DNA of 64,000 nucleotides from Pedobacter nanyangensis (GTDB lineage Bacteria > Bacteroidota > Bacteroidia > Sphingobacteriales > Sphingobacteriaceae): positions 62,001 through 126,000 of the forward strand of contig NZ_QMHO01000013.1 in the NCBI RefSeq assembly GCF_003313505.1. The letters run 5' to 3'. The notes below the pieces were generated by a model. The model searched no databases. It was given only the letters and a program-made list of their open reading frames with translations, and was not told the origin of the DNA. The position numbers were made by a program, and so were the translations under genes. Below, piece by piece: positions 17,736-26,275 of the stretch. The first letter of the stretch is position 1. Every line of letters starts with the position of its first letter.

Positions 17736-17743
17736 CAAAGTTA
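17736..17743 (-). promoter_or_regulatory. Probable -7 box of the AhpD-like gene
   Basis: On the minus strand TAACTTTG matches TAnnTTTG. It gives a start near 17730, about 35 bases before the ATG. No -33 box at normal spacing is seen, consistent with activator dependence. Confidence 0.45.
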
Positions 17744-17764
17744 AAGCGGGCTGTTGGCAAGAAA

Positions 17765-17780
17765 CTTAAACTGGTTTAAG
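17765..17780. promoter_or_regulatory. Palindrome, candidate Crp/Fnr operator
   Basis: CTTAAACTGGTTTAAG has perfect 7-bp arms around a TG spacer. Its centre lies about 42 bp upstream of the predicted start of the AhpD-like gene, the class II activator position used by Crp/Fnr proteins, and the neighbouring gene encodes such a protein. Confidence 0.45.
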
Positions 17781-17794
17781 AAAGCAAAATGCGG

Positions 17795-17854
17795 CACATT
17801 ATCTCATCATCACATTATCTCATCATCACATTATCTTATCATCACATTATCTCA
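17795..17854. repeat. 16-bp tandem repeat, 3.75 copies
   Basis: CACATTATCTCATCAT is repeated at 17795, 17811, 17827 (one C-to-T change) and 17843 (partial). It lies between the Crp/Fnr gene and the AhpD-like promoter, at the end of the regulator gene. Confidence 0.85.
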
Positions 17855-17860
17855 TTTTGC

Positions 17861-18439
17861 TTACTTCCCAAAATGCTTTTTCTTGATTTCGCTAAGATAT
17901 TCGGGCGTGAAGCCAAGGTAAGAAGCCAATAAGTATTGTGGTACCCTTTGCAAAAATGCGGGTTGGCTGTGGGCAAAGTGAAAGTAAAGCTCCTCACTGG
18001 AGTATTCGTTGATGTATTTGATCCTTAGCTGGGCAGCCGCAAAGGATTTTTCAAACACCCTTCTGAAATATCGCTCCATTTGAGGGTGTTTGGCCAGCAT
18101 TTTCTCTTGTGCGTCGTAGTTAATGCTCAAAACTTCCGATTGTTCTACCGCTTGGATACTGAAGGCGCTAGGTTTCTGCTCCAAAAAAGCCAAGTTGTCG
18201 GTCATCCACCAACTTTCAATACCAAATTGAGTGGTTTGTTCGGCCCCTGTTTCCTTTACGTAAAATAATCTTAAACAGCCCTTGAGCACAAAAAAGTGTC
18301 GCCTGCAAATTTGTCCCTCACTTAACAAAATTTCCTTCTTCTTGGCCGAAATAGGCTCAAAGAAATTCAGAATATCAGCAAAATCACTTTCGCTTACCGT
18401 TGCAAATTTTTGGATATGTTTAAAAAGTAAGTTGGACAT
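17861..18439 (-). CDS. Crp/Fnr-family transcriptional regulator
   Basis: A 192-residue regulator with an N-terminal cyclic-nucleotide-binding-like barrel (about 15-120, with FFVLKGCLRLFYV) and a C-terminal winged helix (about 145-190, with YLLASYLGFTPEYLSEIKKK as recognition region). The Arg/Glu set that binds cAMP is not evident, so the ligand is unknown. Such short Crp/Fnr proteins often control adjacent AhpD or oxidoreductase genes in Bacteroidota. It lies 165 bases upstream of the AhpD-like gene, with a candidate operator between. Confidence 0.88.
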   Translation of the reverse strand: MSNLLFKHIQKFATVSESDFADILNFFEPISAKKKEILLSEGQICRRHFFVLKGCLRLFYVKETGAEQTTQFGIESWWMTDNLAFLEQKPSAFSIQAVEQSEVLSINYDAQEKMLAKHPQMERYFRRVFEKSFAAAQLRIKYINEYSSEELYFHFAHSQPAFLQRVPQYLLASYLGFTPEYLSEIKKKHFGK

Positions 18440-18673
18440 TAGCCGCTAATATAACTGGATTTGCAGATAGTTTTGCTTCTTTACTGTAATGACTGAATTG
18501 GGATGTTAACGGATAAAATCCTAAAGCCAATTTGCCCATGGAATAATCGGCTAACGGCGTGCTTTGCAACACAAACTTTACCTAAAACCTGCCTATGTTA
18601 TAAATATGTAAAATTGAAGCCGGTTTCAGCACTTTTGAGCTAAATTTTCGCAAATTGCGGGCTCTTAGTTTGA

Positions 18674-19972
18674 ATGGCTACGGATATGGGCAAAAAAATT
18701 TTAGTCTGGTTTAGGAATGACCTTCGCTTGCACGATAATGAAGTGCTGGTTGAAGCTGTTTCCAAGGCTGACGAAATTTTACCAGTCTACATATTCGATC
18801 CCCGCCATTTTGAGCAAACCCATTACCACTCTTTTAAAACTGGAGCTACCCGGGCAAAATTTTTGATCGAAAGCGTATCGTCGTTGCAGCAAGTGTTAAA
18901 GCAAATGGGCGGCAATCTTTTGGTTTTACAAGGACATCCCGAAGAGATATTGCCAGAATTGGTTGAAAAATATGAACTTACGGAGGTTTATCACCATAGA
19001 GAAGTAGCTAGTGAAGAAACAGCTGTAAGTGTAAAGGTTGAAGATGCACTTTGGAAACTGAAAGTGAACCTGAAACATTTTATTGGGCATACGCTTTACA
19101 ATAAAGAAGATTTACCTTTTCCTATCAAGGATATTCCGGATGTTTTTACACAGTTTAAAAAGAAAACAGAACGTGATGCGGTAGTGAAGCCATGTTTCAC
19201 CACGCCAACAGCCATTACTTTTGTAAATTTAGAAAACTGGGGCGAAATTCCGGAACTTGCCGAACTGTTGCAAAATCCGGCGGCGGGCATGCTTAAAATC
19301 AAAACCGATTTTAAAGGCGGCGAGCAGGAAGCTTTGGCGCATCTGCACGATTACCTGCATGCTGGAGAAGGAATGGTGTTGGCCAATGCCACACTTAAAA
19401 AGCACGAAATCGTTTCTAAGCTTTCCGCCTGGCTGGCACTAGGTTGCCTTTCACCGCGTGAGGTATACTGGAAAATGAAAGAGGCCGAGGCCAATTATGG
19501 TGTAAGACCTTATTTCAACCAAATTGTGTTAGGCTTGCTTTGGAGAGATTATTATCGTTTCATGTTCAAGAAATATGGCAATACTTTCTTCAAACCTCAG
19601 GGGTTTAAAAAAGACGGGTTTTCGTTGCGCCTGGAAAATACCGAAGCTTTACAGCATTGGAAAGATGGACAAACCGGGCAGCCCTTGGTTGATACCTGTA
19701 TGCAGGAGCTGAACACCACGGGGTATATCAATCAAATTGCAAGACAATTGGTAGCTACTTACCTGGTCAAAGAACTGGGCTTAAACTGGGTGTTGGGAGC
19801 AGCATATTTTGAAGAACAACTGATAGATTATTGTCCGGCAAGTAACTGGGGTAACTGGGCTGCGATAGCGGGTGTTGGCAATGACCAAAAACTGTCAAAT
19901 AGCTTTGATTTTGAGAAGCTGCTGAAATTTTTAGACCCAAAAGGTACTTTCGCACAGGTCGTTCGAGCCTAA
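18674..19972 (+). CDS. DASH-type cryptochrome/photolyase
   Basis: FAD-containing blue-light enzyme, 432 residues. DASH proteins repair cyclobutane dimers, best in single-stranded DNA. The N-terminal alpha/beta domain begins KILVWFRNDLRLHDNEVL (about 7-24), typical of photolyases. The C-terminal FAD domain includes WLALGCLSPREVYWKM, WRDYYRFMFKKYG, DTCMQELNTTGYINQIARQ and CPASNWGNWAAIAGVGND, which match the DASH pattern (YxPASNxGNW, GVGND). TGYINQIARQ replaces the usual TGFMxNRxRQ. An ATG 12 bases downstream (MGKKILVW) is an alternative start. Confidence 0.9.
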   Translation: MATDMGKKILVWFRNDLRLHDNEVLVEAVSKADEILPVYIFDPRHFEQTHYHSFKTGATRAKFLIESVSSLQQVLKQMGGNLLVLQGHPEEILPELVEKYELTEVYHHREVASEETAVSVKVEDALWKLKVNLKHFIGHTLYNKEDLPFPIKDIPDVFTQFKKKTERDAVVKPCFTTPTAITFVNLENWGEIPELAELLQNPAAGMLKIKTDFKGGEQEALAHLHDYLHAGEGMVLANATLKKHEIVSKLSAWLALGCLSPREVYWKMKEAEANYGVRPYFNQIVLGLLWRDYYRFMFKKYGNTFFKPQGFKKDGFSLRLENTEALQHWKDGQTGQPLVDTCMQELNTTGYINQIARQLVATYLVKELGLNWVLGAAYFEEQLIDYCPASNWGNWAAIAGVGNDQKLSNSFDFEKLLKFLDPKGTFAQVVRA

Positions 19973-20025
19973 AAAACCGTCTATGTTTTAATGACAATTT
20001 TTAAATTTATTTAAATGCGATTTTA

Positions 20026-20057
20026 TTGCCTTTTCTAAAGGTAAAATCCTAATTTTG
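20026..20057 (+). promoter_or_regulatory. Promoter of sucA-sucB
   Basis: TTG (20026-20028), 21 bp, TAATTTTG (20050-20057) fits the Bacteroidota consensus and places the start near 20064, 24 bases before the sucA ATG. Confidence 0.55.
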
Positions 20058-20087
20058 CAATACTTATCGTAATAGTTAAAAATACCA

Positions 20088-22883
20088 ATGGATAATTTAT
20101 CTTATCTCAACGGCACCAACGCCGAATATGTAGAATCCCTATACCAGAGTTATAAAGAAGACCCTAGTTCTGTAGAGTTTGGATGGCAGAAATTTTTTGA
20201 AGGTTTTGATTTCGGAAGAGGCGCAGATGCTGCCAATGTGAGTGGAGGAGATGCTCCAGAGCATTTTTTGAAGGAAATCAATGTGCTGAACCTCATCAAC
20301 GGTTACCGTCAGCGTGGCCACTTGTTTACCAAAACCAATCCAGTTAGAGAGCGCCGTAAACACTTGCCTACTTTAAACATTGAAAATTTTGGCTTGAGCA
20401 CTACCGATTTAGAAACCGTTTTTAACTCAAGTGTAGAGTTGGGCATTGGCCCAGCAAAGCTGAAAGATATTGTTGCCTTTTTAGAGCAAACTTACTGTGG
20501 CCCTATTGGTGTAGAGTACAAATATGTGCGTACCCCTGAGGTATTGCAGTGGTTAGAAAGCAAAATGGAGGGCGAACGCAATACTCCAAAACTATCTAAC
20601 GATGAGAAAATGAGAGTGGTTAAAAAGTTGAACGAAGCAGTGGTTTTCGAAAACTTTTTGGGTACCAAGTTCTTGGGCCAAAAGCGTTTCTCGCTGGAGG
20701 GTGCCGAGGCATTAATTCCTGCACTTGATTCGGTAATTGAAAAAGGAGCTGATTTAGGTATTGAAGAATTTGTATTGGGTATGGCACACCGCGGTCGTTT
20801 GAACGTTTTGGCCAACATTATGCAAAAAAGCTATAAAGATATTTTTACCGAATTTGAAGGAAGAAGCTACAATCCGGAAACTCCTTTTGGTGGCGACGTA
20901 AAATATCACTTAGGTTACTCAACCGATGTAACCACTAATAAAGGTAAAAACGTACACTTAAGCCTGTGCCCAAACCCATCCCATTTAGAAACGGTAGATG
21001 CTATCGTGGAAGGCATGAGCCGTTCGAAAATCGATTTTAAATACAATGGCGATAATGGTCGTTTAGCACCAATATTGATTCATGGCGATGCTTCTGTAGC
21101 AGGTCAGGGCATTGTGTATGAGGTGATTCAGATGGCTGGTTTAGATGGCTACAAAACTGGCGGTACCATCCACTTGGTAATTAACAACCAAATTGGTTTT
21201 ACCACCAACTATAAAGATGCCCGTTCTAGTACTTACTGTACAGACATTGCAAAGGTAACCTTGTCGCCAGTTTTCCACGTAAATGGCGACGATGCGGAAG
21301 CATTGGTTTACGCCATTAACTTAGCGATGGAGTATCGTCAAAAATATCGTAATGATGTATTCATTGATATTCTTTGCTACCGTAGATTTGGACATAACGA
21401 GTCGGATGAACCTAAATTCACGCAGCCGTTATTGTACAAAGCCATTGAAAAGCACGATAACCCGTTAAAAATCTATGTTGCTGAATTGATTAAAGAAGGC
21501 AAGCTGGATGAGGCTGGAGCTAAAGAAATGGAGAAAGAATTTAAAGCTCACCTGCAAACTTCATTGAACGAAGCGAAGGAATATAATGCGGCATTGGCCG
21601 AAGTTAAATTTGGTGGCGCATGGGCAGATATGCGTTTAGCTACCGAAAAAGATTTCGAAACTTCTCCGGAAACCGGTGTTAAAAAGAGTACTTTCTTAGA
21701 GGTTGCTAAGAGAATCAGCACCTTGCCGAAAGATAAAAAGTTCTTCAAAAAGATTGAGAAATTATTTGAAGAGCGTTTGAAAATGGCTACCGATACCCAC
21801 ATTTTCGACTGGGCCATGGGCGAACAGTTAGCTTACGGCACTTTATTGGCCGAAGGTAAAAGAGTTCGTTTAAGTGGTCAGGATGTGAAACGCGGTACTT
21901 TTTCCCATCGCCATGCGGTATTAACGCTGGAGGATTCGGAAGAGGAATACACACCACTTTTAAATATTTCAGAGCAACAGGCTACTTTTGATATCTACAA
22001 CTCACACTTATCAGAGTATGGTGTTTTAGGTTTCGAATATGGTTACGCCATGGCAAACCCTAATGCATTAACCATTTGGGAAGCACAGTTTGGAGACTTC
22101 TTTAACGGAGCGCAAATTGTAATTGACCAATACATTGCCAGTGCAGAAACCAAGTGGCAAAGAGCAAATGGTTTGGTAATGTTGTTGCCTCACGGTTACG
22201 AAGGCCAAGGCCCCGAGCACTCTTCGGCACGTATCGAGCGTTTCTTGGAGTTGTGTGCAGAGTACAACATGCAGGTAACCAACTGCACTACGCCAGCTAA
22301 CTTCTTCCATGCGTTGCGTCGTCAGTTTAAACGCGATTTCCGTAAGCCTTTGGTGAATTTTAGTCCTAAGAGCTTGTTACGTCATCCACTTTGTGTAAGC
22401 CCATTGGAAGATTTTACTTCTGGAGGTTTTAAAGAGGTGATTGATGATGTTAACGTAAAAGTTGCTGACGTGAAAAGGGTGGTGTTCTGCTCGGGTAAGG
22501 TATATTACGATTTGTTGGATGCACAGAAAAATAACGATGGTAAACATGTTGCCTTAGTTCGTGTGGAACAGTTATATCCAACTCCGGTAGATCAAATGGA
22601 AGCTATTGTAGCAAAGTATAAAAATGCGGACGACGTACTTTGGGTACAAGAGGAGCCAGAAAACCAAGGCGCCTGGCCGTATCTGCTACGCAGGCTGAGA
22701 AAAACAAAGTTGAGCAACATTGATGTAATTTCGAGAAAAGAGAGCAGTAGCCCTGCAACTGGTTATATGAAACAACATGCCAACCAACAGGCTTACATTG
22801 TGGCCAAAACTTTCGAAATTTCGATGGCGGCAGCAAAAGAGCCAGTTAAAAAAGCAGCAAAGAACGTTATTAAAGCAGATTAA
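20088..22883 (+). CDS. sucA: 2-oxoglutarate dehydrogenase E1 component
   Basis: Thiamine-diphosphate enzyme that decarboxylates 2-oxoglutarate in the TCA cycle and passes the succinyl group to E2. The 931 residues start with the E2-binding N-terminal stretch NAEYVESLYQSYKEDPSSV. The core shows GMAHRGRLNVLANI, HLGYSTDV, CPNPSHLETVDAIVEG, IHGDASVAGQG and HVNGDDAEALV (ThDP-binding GDD). The C-terminal half has LPHGYEGQGPEHSSARIERF and the terminal QEEPENQGAW. It is followed after 94 bases by sucB. Confidence 0.98.
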   Translation: MDNLSYLNGTNAEYVESLYQSYKEDPSSVEFGWQKFFEGFDFGRGADAANVSGGDAPEHFLKEINVLNLINGYRQRGHLFTKTNPVRERRKHLPTLNIENFGLSTTDLETVFNSSVELGIGPAKLKDIVAFLEQTYCGPIGVEYKYVRTPEVLQWLESKMEGERNTPKLSNDEKMRVVKKLNEAVVFENFLGTKFLGQKRFSLEGAEALIPALDSVIEKGADLGIEEFVLGMAHRGRLNVLANIMQKSYKDIFTEFEGRSYNPETPFGGDVKYHLGYSTDVTTNKGKNVHLSLCPNPSHLETVDAIVEGMSRSKIDFKYNGDNGRLAPILIHGDASVAGQGIVYEVIQMAGLDGYKTGGTIHLVINNQIGFTTNYKDARSSTYCTDIAKVTLSPVFHVNGDDAEALVYAINLAMEYRQKYRNDVFIDILCYRRFGHNESDEPKFTQPLLYKAIEKHDNPLKIYVAELIKEGKLDEAGAKEMEKEFKAHLQTSLNEAKEYNAALAEVKFGGAWADMRLATEKDFETSPETGVKKSTFLEVAKRISTLPKDKKFFKKIEKLFEERLKMATDTHIFDWAMGEQLAYGTLLAEGKRVRLSGQDVKRGTFSHRHAVLTLEDSEEEYTPLLNISEQQATFDIYNSHLSEYGVLGFEYGYAMANPNALTIWEAQFGDFFNGAQIVIDQYIASAETKWQRANGLVMLLPHGYEGQGPEHSSARIERFLELCAEYNMQVTNCTTPANFFHALRRQFKRDFRKPLVNFSPKSLLRHPLCVSPLEDFTSGGFKEVIDDVNVKVADVKRVVFCSGKVYYDLLDAQKNNDGKHVALVRVEQLYPTPVDQMEAIVAKYKNADDVLWVQEEPENQGAWPYLLRRLRKTKLSNIDVISRKESSSPATGYMKQHANQQAYIVAKTFEISMAAAKEPVKKAAKNVIKAD

Positions 22884-22977
22884 TTAGATTTGAGAACTGA
22901 GATGTGAGATTTGAGATTTTGTTCACTCGCAACATTTCAACTTTAGAACATTTCAACCTTACAACATACATAAAAAT

Positions 22978-24210
22978 ATGAGTTTAGAAATCAAAGTTCC
23001 GCCAGTAGGCGAATCGATTACCGAGGTAGTATTATCTCGTTGGGTTAAAAACGATGGTGATTTTGTAGAAATGGACGAAATTATTGCTGAGCTGGAATCA
23101 GATAAAGCAACTTTCGAACTTACTGCGGAGCAATCAGGAACTTTAAAGGTAGTAGCTAGCGAAGGCGATACCCTAGAAATTGGTGCGGTAGTTTGTACCA
23201 TTGAAGCAGGTGGCGCTGCACCGGCAAAAGAGACAAAAGCAGAAGCTCCAAAAGCTGAAGCACCAGCGGCAGATAAAGCTGCGGCTCCAGTTGCAGAAAA
23301 ATCTTCTGGCGAAAGCTATGCAACAGGTACTCCTTCACCTGCGGCAGCTAAAATTTTAGCTGAAAAAGGTGTTGATGCTGCTAGCGTAAAAGGTAGTGGT
23401 GTTGATGGAAGAATTACCAAAGATGATGCAAACAACGCACAAGCAGGTAAACCAGCTGCTAAAGCTGAGGCCCCAAAAGCTGCTCCCGCTGCGGCACCAG
23501 TTGCTGGTTCAAGAAATGAGCGTGCTGAAAAAATGTCGCCATTACGTAAAACCGTAGCAAAACGTTTGGTAGCAGTTAAAAACGAAACGGCTATGTTGAC
23601 TACTTTCAACGAAGTTAACATGAAGCCAATTATGGATTTGCGTGCCAAATATAAAGACCAGTTTAAAGAGAAACATGGTGTTGGCCTAGGCTTCATGAGT
23701 TTCTTCACTAAAGCGGTATGTGAGGCAGCTAAAGATTTCCCTGCCGTAAATGCTCGTATTGAAGGCGACCAGATCATCTACAATGATTTCGTGGATGTAT
23801 CCATTGCGGTATCTGCGCCTAAAGGTTTGGTAGTGCCAATCATTAGAAATGCGGAGAGCATGAGCTTAGCTCAAATTGAAAAAACAGTAATTGAGTTGGC
23901 TACTAAAGCTAGAGACAGCAAATTGACCATTGAAGAAATGACTGGCGGTACCTTTACCATTACCAACGGTGGTGTTTTTGGTTCAATGATGTCTACACCA
24001 ATTATCAATGCCCCTCAATCTGCAATTTTAGGCATGCACAACATTATCGAGCGTCCAATTGCGGAAAATAAAGAAGTGGTAATCCGTCCGATGATGTACA
24101 TTGCTTTATCATACGACCATAGAATTATCGACGGACGCGAATCTGTAGGTTTCTTGGTACGTGTTAAACAATTATTAGAAGATCCAGCTAGATTGTTGTT
24201 AGGCGTGTAG
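22978..24210 (+). CDS. sucB: Dihydrolipoyllysine-residue succinyltransferase (E2 of 2-oxoglutarate dehydrogenase)
   Basis: Carries the succinyl group on lipoate and transfers it to CoA. Order of domains: lipoyl domain (1-75, lipoylated Lys in ESDKATFEL), an Ala/Pro/Lys-rich linker (80-115), a peripheral subunit-binding domain (about 118-150, with GVDGRITKDD) and the catalytic domain (about 180-410, with SYDHRIIDGRES, the HxxxDG motif). The length of 410 residues is normal. It is co-transcribed with sucA; the matching E3 (lpdA) is at 32345 on the same strand. A hairpin terminator follows at 24257. Confidence 0.97.
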   Translation: MSLEIKVPPVGESITEVVLSRWVKNDGDFVEMDEIIAELESDKATFELTAEQSGTLKVVASEGDTLEIGAVVCTIEAGGAAPAKETKAEAPKAEAPAADKAAAPVAEKSSGESYATGTPSPAAAKILAEKGVDAASVKGSGVDGRITKDDANNAQAGKPAAKAEAPKAAPAAAPVAGSRNERAEKMSPLRKTVAKRLVAVKNETAMLTTFNEVNMKPIMDLRAKYKDQFKEKHGVGLGFMSFFTKAVCEAAKDFPAVNARIEGDQIIYNDFVDVSIAVSAPKGLVVPIIRNAESMSLAQIEKTVIELATKARDSKLTIEEMTGGTFTITNGGVFGSMMSTPIINAPQSAILGMHNIIERPIAENKEVVIRPMMYIALSYDHRIIDGRESVGFLVRVKQLLEDPARLLLGV

Positions 24211-24228
24211 ACACCTTTCGTCATGCTG

Positions 24229-24247
24229 AATTTATTTCAGCATCTTT
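24229..24247. repeat. Palindromic element, family A (short copy)
   Basis: CATGCTGAATTTATTTCAGCATC is a near-perfect palindrome (GCTGAA / TTCAGC) between sucB and its terminator. It shares its sequence with the elements near 1923 and 35255. Confidence 0.6.
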
Positions 24248-24256
24248 TAAAATACA

Positions 24257-24290
24257 AAGCCTTGTTCATGAAAATGAGCAAGGCTTTTTT
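24257..24290 (+). terminator. Intrinsic terminator of sucA-sucB
   Basis: AAGCCTTGTTCAT (24257-24269) pairs with ATGAGCAAGGCTT (24274-24286) with one G-U pair and a GAAA loop, followed by TTTT. Confidence 0.85.
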
Positions 24291-24363
24291 ACGTTATGGA
24301 GTTCGTTATTCCCGCGTAGGTGGGAGCCACGAAATGCTCAGCGAAGCTAATCCTAAAACGATT

Positions 24364-24443
24364 CGTCATTGCGAGGTACGAAGCAATCTTAAAGCGTATA
24401 TCTTACAAATAAAAAGGAGATTGCTTCGTGCCTCGCAATGACG
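24364..24443. repeat. Palindromic element, family B
   Basis: CGTCATTGCGAGGTACGAAG and following bases (24364-24390) are repeated inverted at 24417-24443 with two mismatches in 27, around a 26-base centre. A second copy lies at 29225-29305. The rest of this 426-base gap holds the family A copy, a terminator and a half copy of family C; no gene is seen. Confidence 0.75.
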
Positions 24444-24499
24444 TGCAGGGGTTTCATCTACACCTTCGCACAGAGATTTTGGAATGACTTTATTTTATT

Positions 24500-24546
24500 A
24501 AGATTTCTCTCCCGAAAGTTCGGGACTGCGCTTCAGTCGAAATGAC
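24500..24546. repeat. Palindromic element, family C (right half)
   Basis: AAGATTTCTC (24500-24509), a CCCGAAAGTTCGGG hairpin (24511-24524) and GTCGAAATGAC (24536-24546) match the right-hand half of the complete element at 31271-31376. Confidence 0.55.
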
Positions 24547-24636
24547 AGATTGATTATTCATTTGTCTACTTTCTGTTACTTTTTCCCCATTGTTCAGTTA
24601 TTTTGATATTTTCGTTATCACACAAATTAAAACCAA

Positions 24637-25356
24637 ATGAGAAAAATTACACTTGTTGCTTTATTCAGTGTTTTCAGCACAATGCTCTATGCGCAAACCA
24701 ATCAGCAGAATACGGGTTGGTTCATGTTCCTAAACAGTACCAAGTTTAACGATAAATGGGGTATGCATTTTGATTTGCAGGTTCGGACGCATGATAATTG
24801 GGATGGAGTACGGCATTTGTTAATTAGACCAGGAATAACCTACTACATCAACAAAAAATCAAATGCTACTTTAGGCTATTTGTATACCCCCACTTTTTTG
24901 CAAGATGATATCCTTGTAGGCGGAGGTAGACTTAAAACAACTTTAACGGAACATCGCATCTGGCAACAATACATTTATAACCATCAACCTTGGAAAGGGG
25001 CAACCTTAAGCCACAGGTTTAGGTTAGAGCAACGTTTTATTGAGCGTCAAACCGATGATCTGTTCTCGCAACGTTTCCGTTATTTCTTTAGGTTGGTACA
25101 GCCCTTGCAAAAACAGGCGGGAGCTTTTGAAAAAGGAATGTTTGTGGCTTTACAGAATGAATTTTTCTTGAACCTGCAAAACAAGGACGAACTGAATGGA
25201 AGCACTTTTGACCAGAATAGAGCTTATTTAGCGGTAGGTTATCGCATTTCAAAAGCATTTGATGTGGAAGCTGGTTACTTAAACCAAACCATCAAAGGCG
25301 CATCAGCGAATACCATGAATAATGCCGTTCAGTTGGCATTATATACGAGATTTTAG
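24637..25356 (+). CDS. DUF2490 family exported protein
   Basis: A 239-residue protein with a signal peptide (about 1-19, ending LYAQ). The sequence is beta-rich, with repeated aromatic strands such as GWFMFLNSTKFNDKWGMHF, SHRFRLEQRFIER and FRYFFRLVQPL, and ends in a C-terminal phenylalanine, as outer membrane barrels do. This pattern fits the DUF2490 family, which is predicted to form an outer membrane beta-barrel of unknown function. It is monocistronic with a shared terminator downstream. Confidence 0.85.
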   Translation: MRKITLVALFSVFSTMLYAQTNQQNTGWFMFLNSTKFNDKWGMHFDLQVRTHDNWDGVRHLLIRPGITYYINKKSNATLGYLYTPTFLQDDILVGGGRLKTTLTEHRIWQQYIYNHQPWKGATLSHRFRLEQRFIERQTDDLFSQRFRYFFRLVQPLQKQAGAFEKGMFVALQNEFFLNLQNKDELNGSTFDQNRAYLAVGYRISKAFDVEAGYLNQTIKGASANTMNNAVQLALYTRF

Positions 25357-25371
25357 ATCGATCGTTTCATA

Positions 25372-25399
25372 AAAAAAGTCCCCGGAAGGGGACTTTTTT
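25372..25399. terminator. Bidirectional intrinsic terminator
   Basis: AAAAAAGTCCCC (25372-25383) and GGGGACTTTTTT (25388-25399) are a perfect hairpin with a GGAA loop between convergent genes. The A- and T-runs serve both directions. Confidence 0.9.
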
Positions 25400-25412
25400 A
25401 TGATTCATGTTT

Positions 25413-26162
25413 TTAATTTATCTTTCTTACTTTTCCTGAACCGATGCTCTTTTGGCTAATATCGGCATTGCCAGTGTAATAAACACTGCCTGAACCGCTA
25501 ATCAACGCACTGATTTCTCCATCGGTATGCACATAAGCTGAACCTGAACCACTGATACGGACAGAGAGGCTAGCTACTTTCAAGGCGCCCTTTTTGCTTA
25601 ATACACCAGAGCCGCTAATGTTTGCACTGGTTTCACCAGCTTCACCAGTGATGTTCAATTTTCCTGAGCCGCTAATGGTGGCGGTGTAATCCTGTACATC
25701 TATATTGGCGTTAATTACACCTGAACCGCTCACCGTAGTAACCAGTGAATTTTGATGAATAGTACCTTTTACGGAAAGAGAACCATCGCCACTCATGGTT
25801 AGGGCTTTAATGGCTTTTGCCGTTACATGGGCGGTTATCTTCTTGTCCTTGTATTTGTGCGTCCAACTTGTCCAGCTCATTTGAGGACGGATAATTAAGG
25901 TGCTGCCTTTCACTTCTGCTACCAGTGAGGCAATGGCTTCTTCATCACCTTCAAACCTAACACCTTCCGTAGTGCCTAAGGTTACAATTACTTGCAGGGG
26001 GCCACCTGCAGCCACTGCACTGAAATTTTTCACGTCAATATCCCTAGTTTTCAATTTCGATTTTGAAATACTGATGTTAACGGGCAGCTCTGATTGTACA
26101 GGGTGGGCAGTTGCGATGGCGGCGGCTAACATCAAGCCAATGGAAATATATTTTTTACTCAT
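25413..26162 (-). CDS. Head GIN domain protein (DUF2807), putative auto-transporter adhesin
   Basis: Exported 249-residue protein with a signal peptide (1-19). The C-terminal two thirds are a right-handed beta-helix-like run of GSG turns (DGSLSVKG, GSGVINAN, GSGKLNIT, GSGVLSKKG, GSGSAYVH, GSGSVYYTG), each spaced by about 20 residues. This is the DUF2807 / head-GIN pattern common in Bacteroidota. Location is periplasm or surface; the function is unknown. Confidence 0.88.
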   Translation of the reverse strand: MSKKYISIGLMLAAAIATAHPVQSELPVNISISKSKLKTRDIDVKNFSAVAAGGPLQVIVTLGTTEGVRFEGDEEAIASLVAEVKGSTLIIRPQMSWTSWTHKYKDKKITAHVTAKAIKALTMSGDGSLSVKGTIHQNSLVTTVSGSGVINANIDVQDYTATISGSGKLNITGEAGETSANISGSGVLSKKGALKVASLSVRISGSGSAYVHTDGEISALISGSGSVYYTGNADISQKSIGSGKVRKIN

Positions 26163-26275
26163 GGTTTGTTTTTACTTTCTTAATAGACGTTGTTTAATTT
26201 GAAAACGTTGCGCCGATTAGAAATTCATTTTAGTATTAATATGCTAACGTAAATTTACAGTAGTTCTTTTATTTA

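Noticed and set aside
24364..24443. A CRISPR-like or tRNA-like reading of the repeated palindromes
   Set aside because: The repeats are single palindromes in separate intergenic gaps, without regular spacers, and no clover-leaf with tRNA-conserved loops can be drawn.
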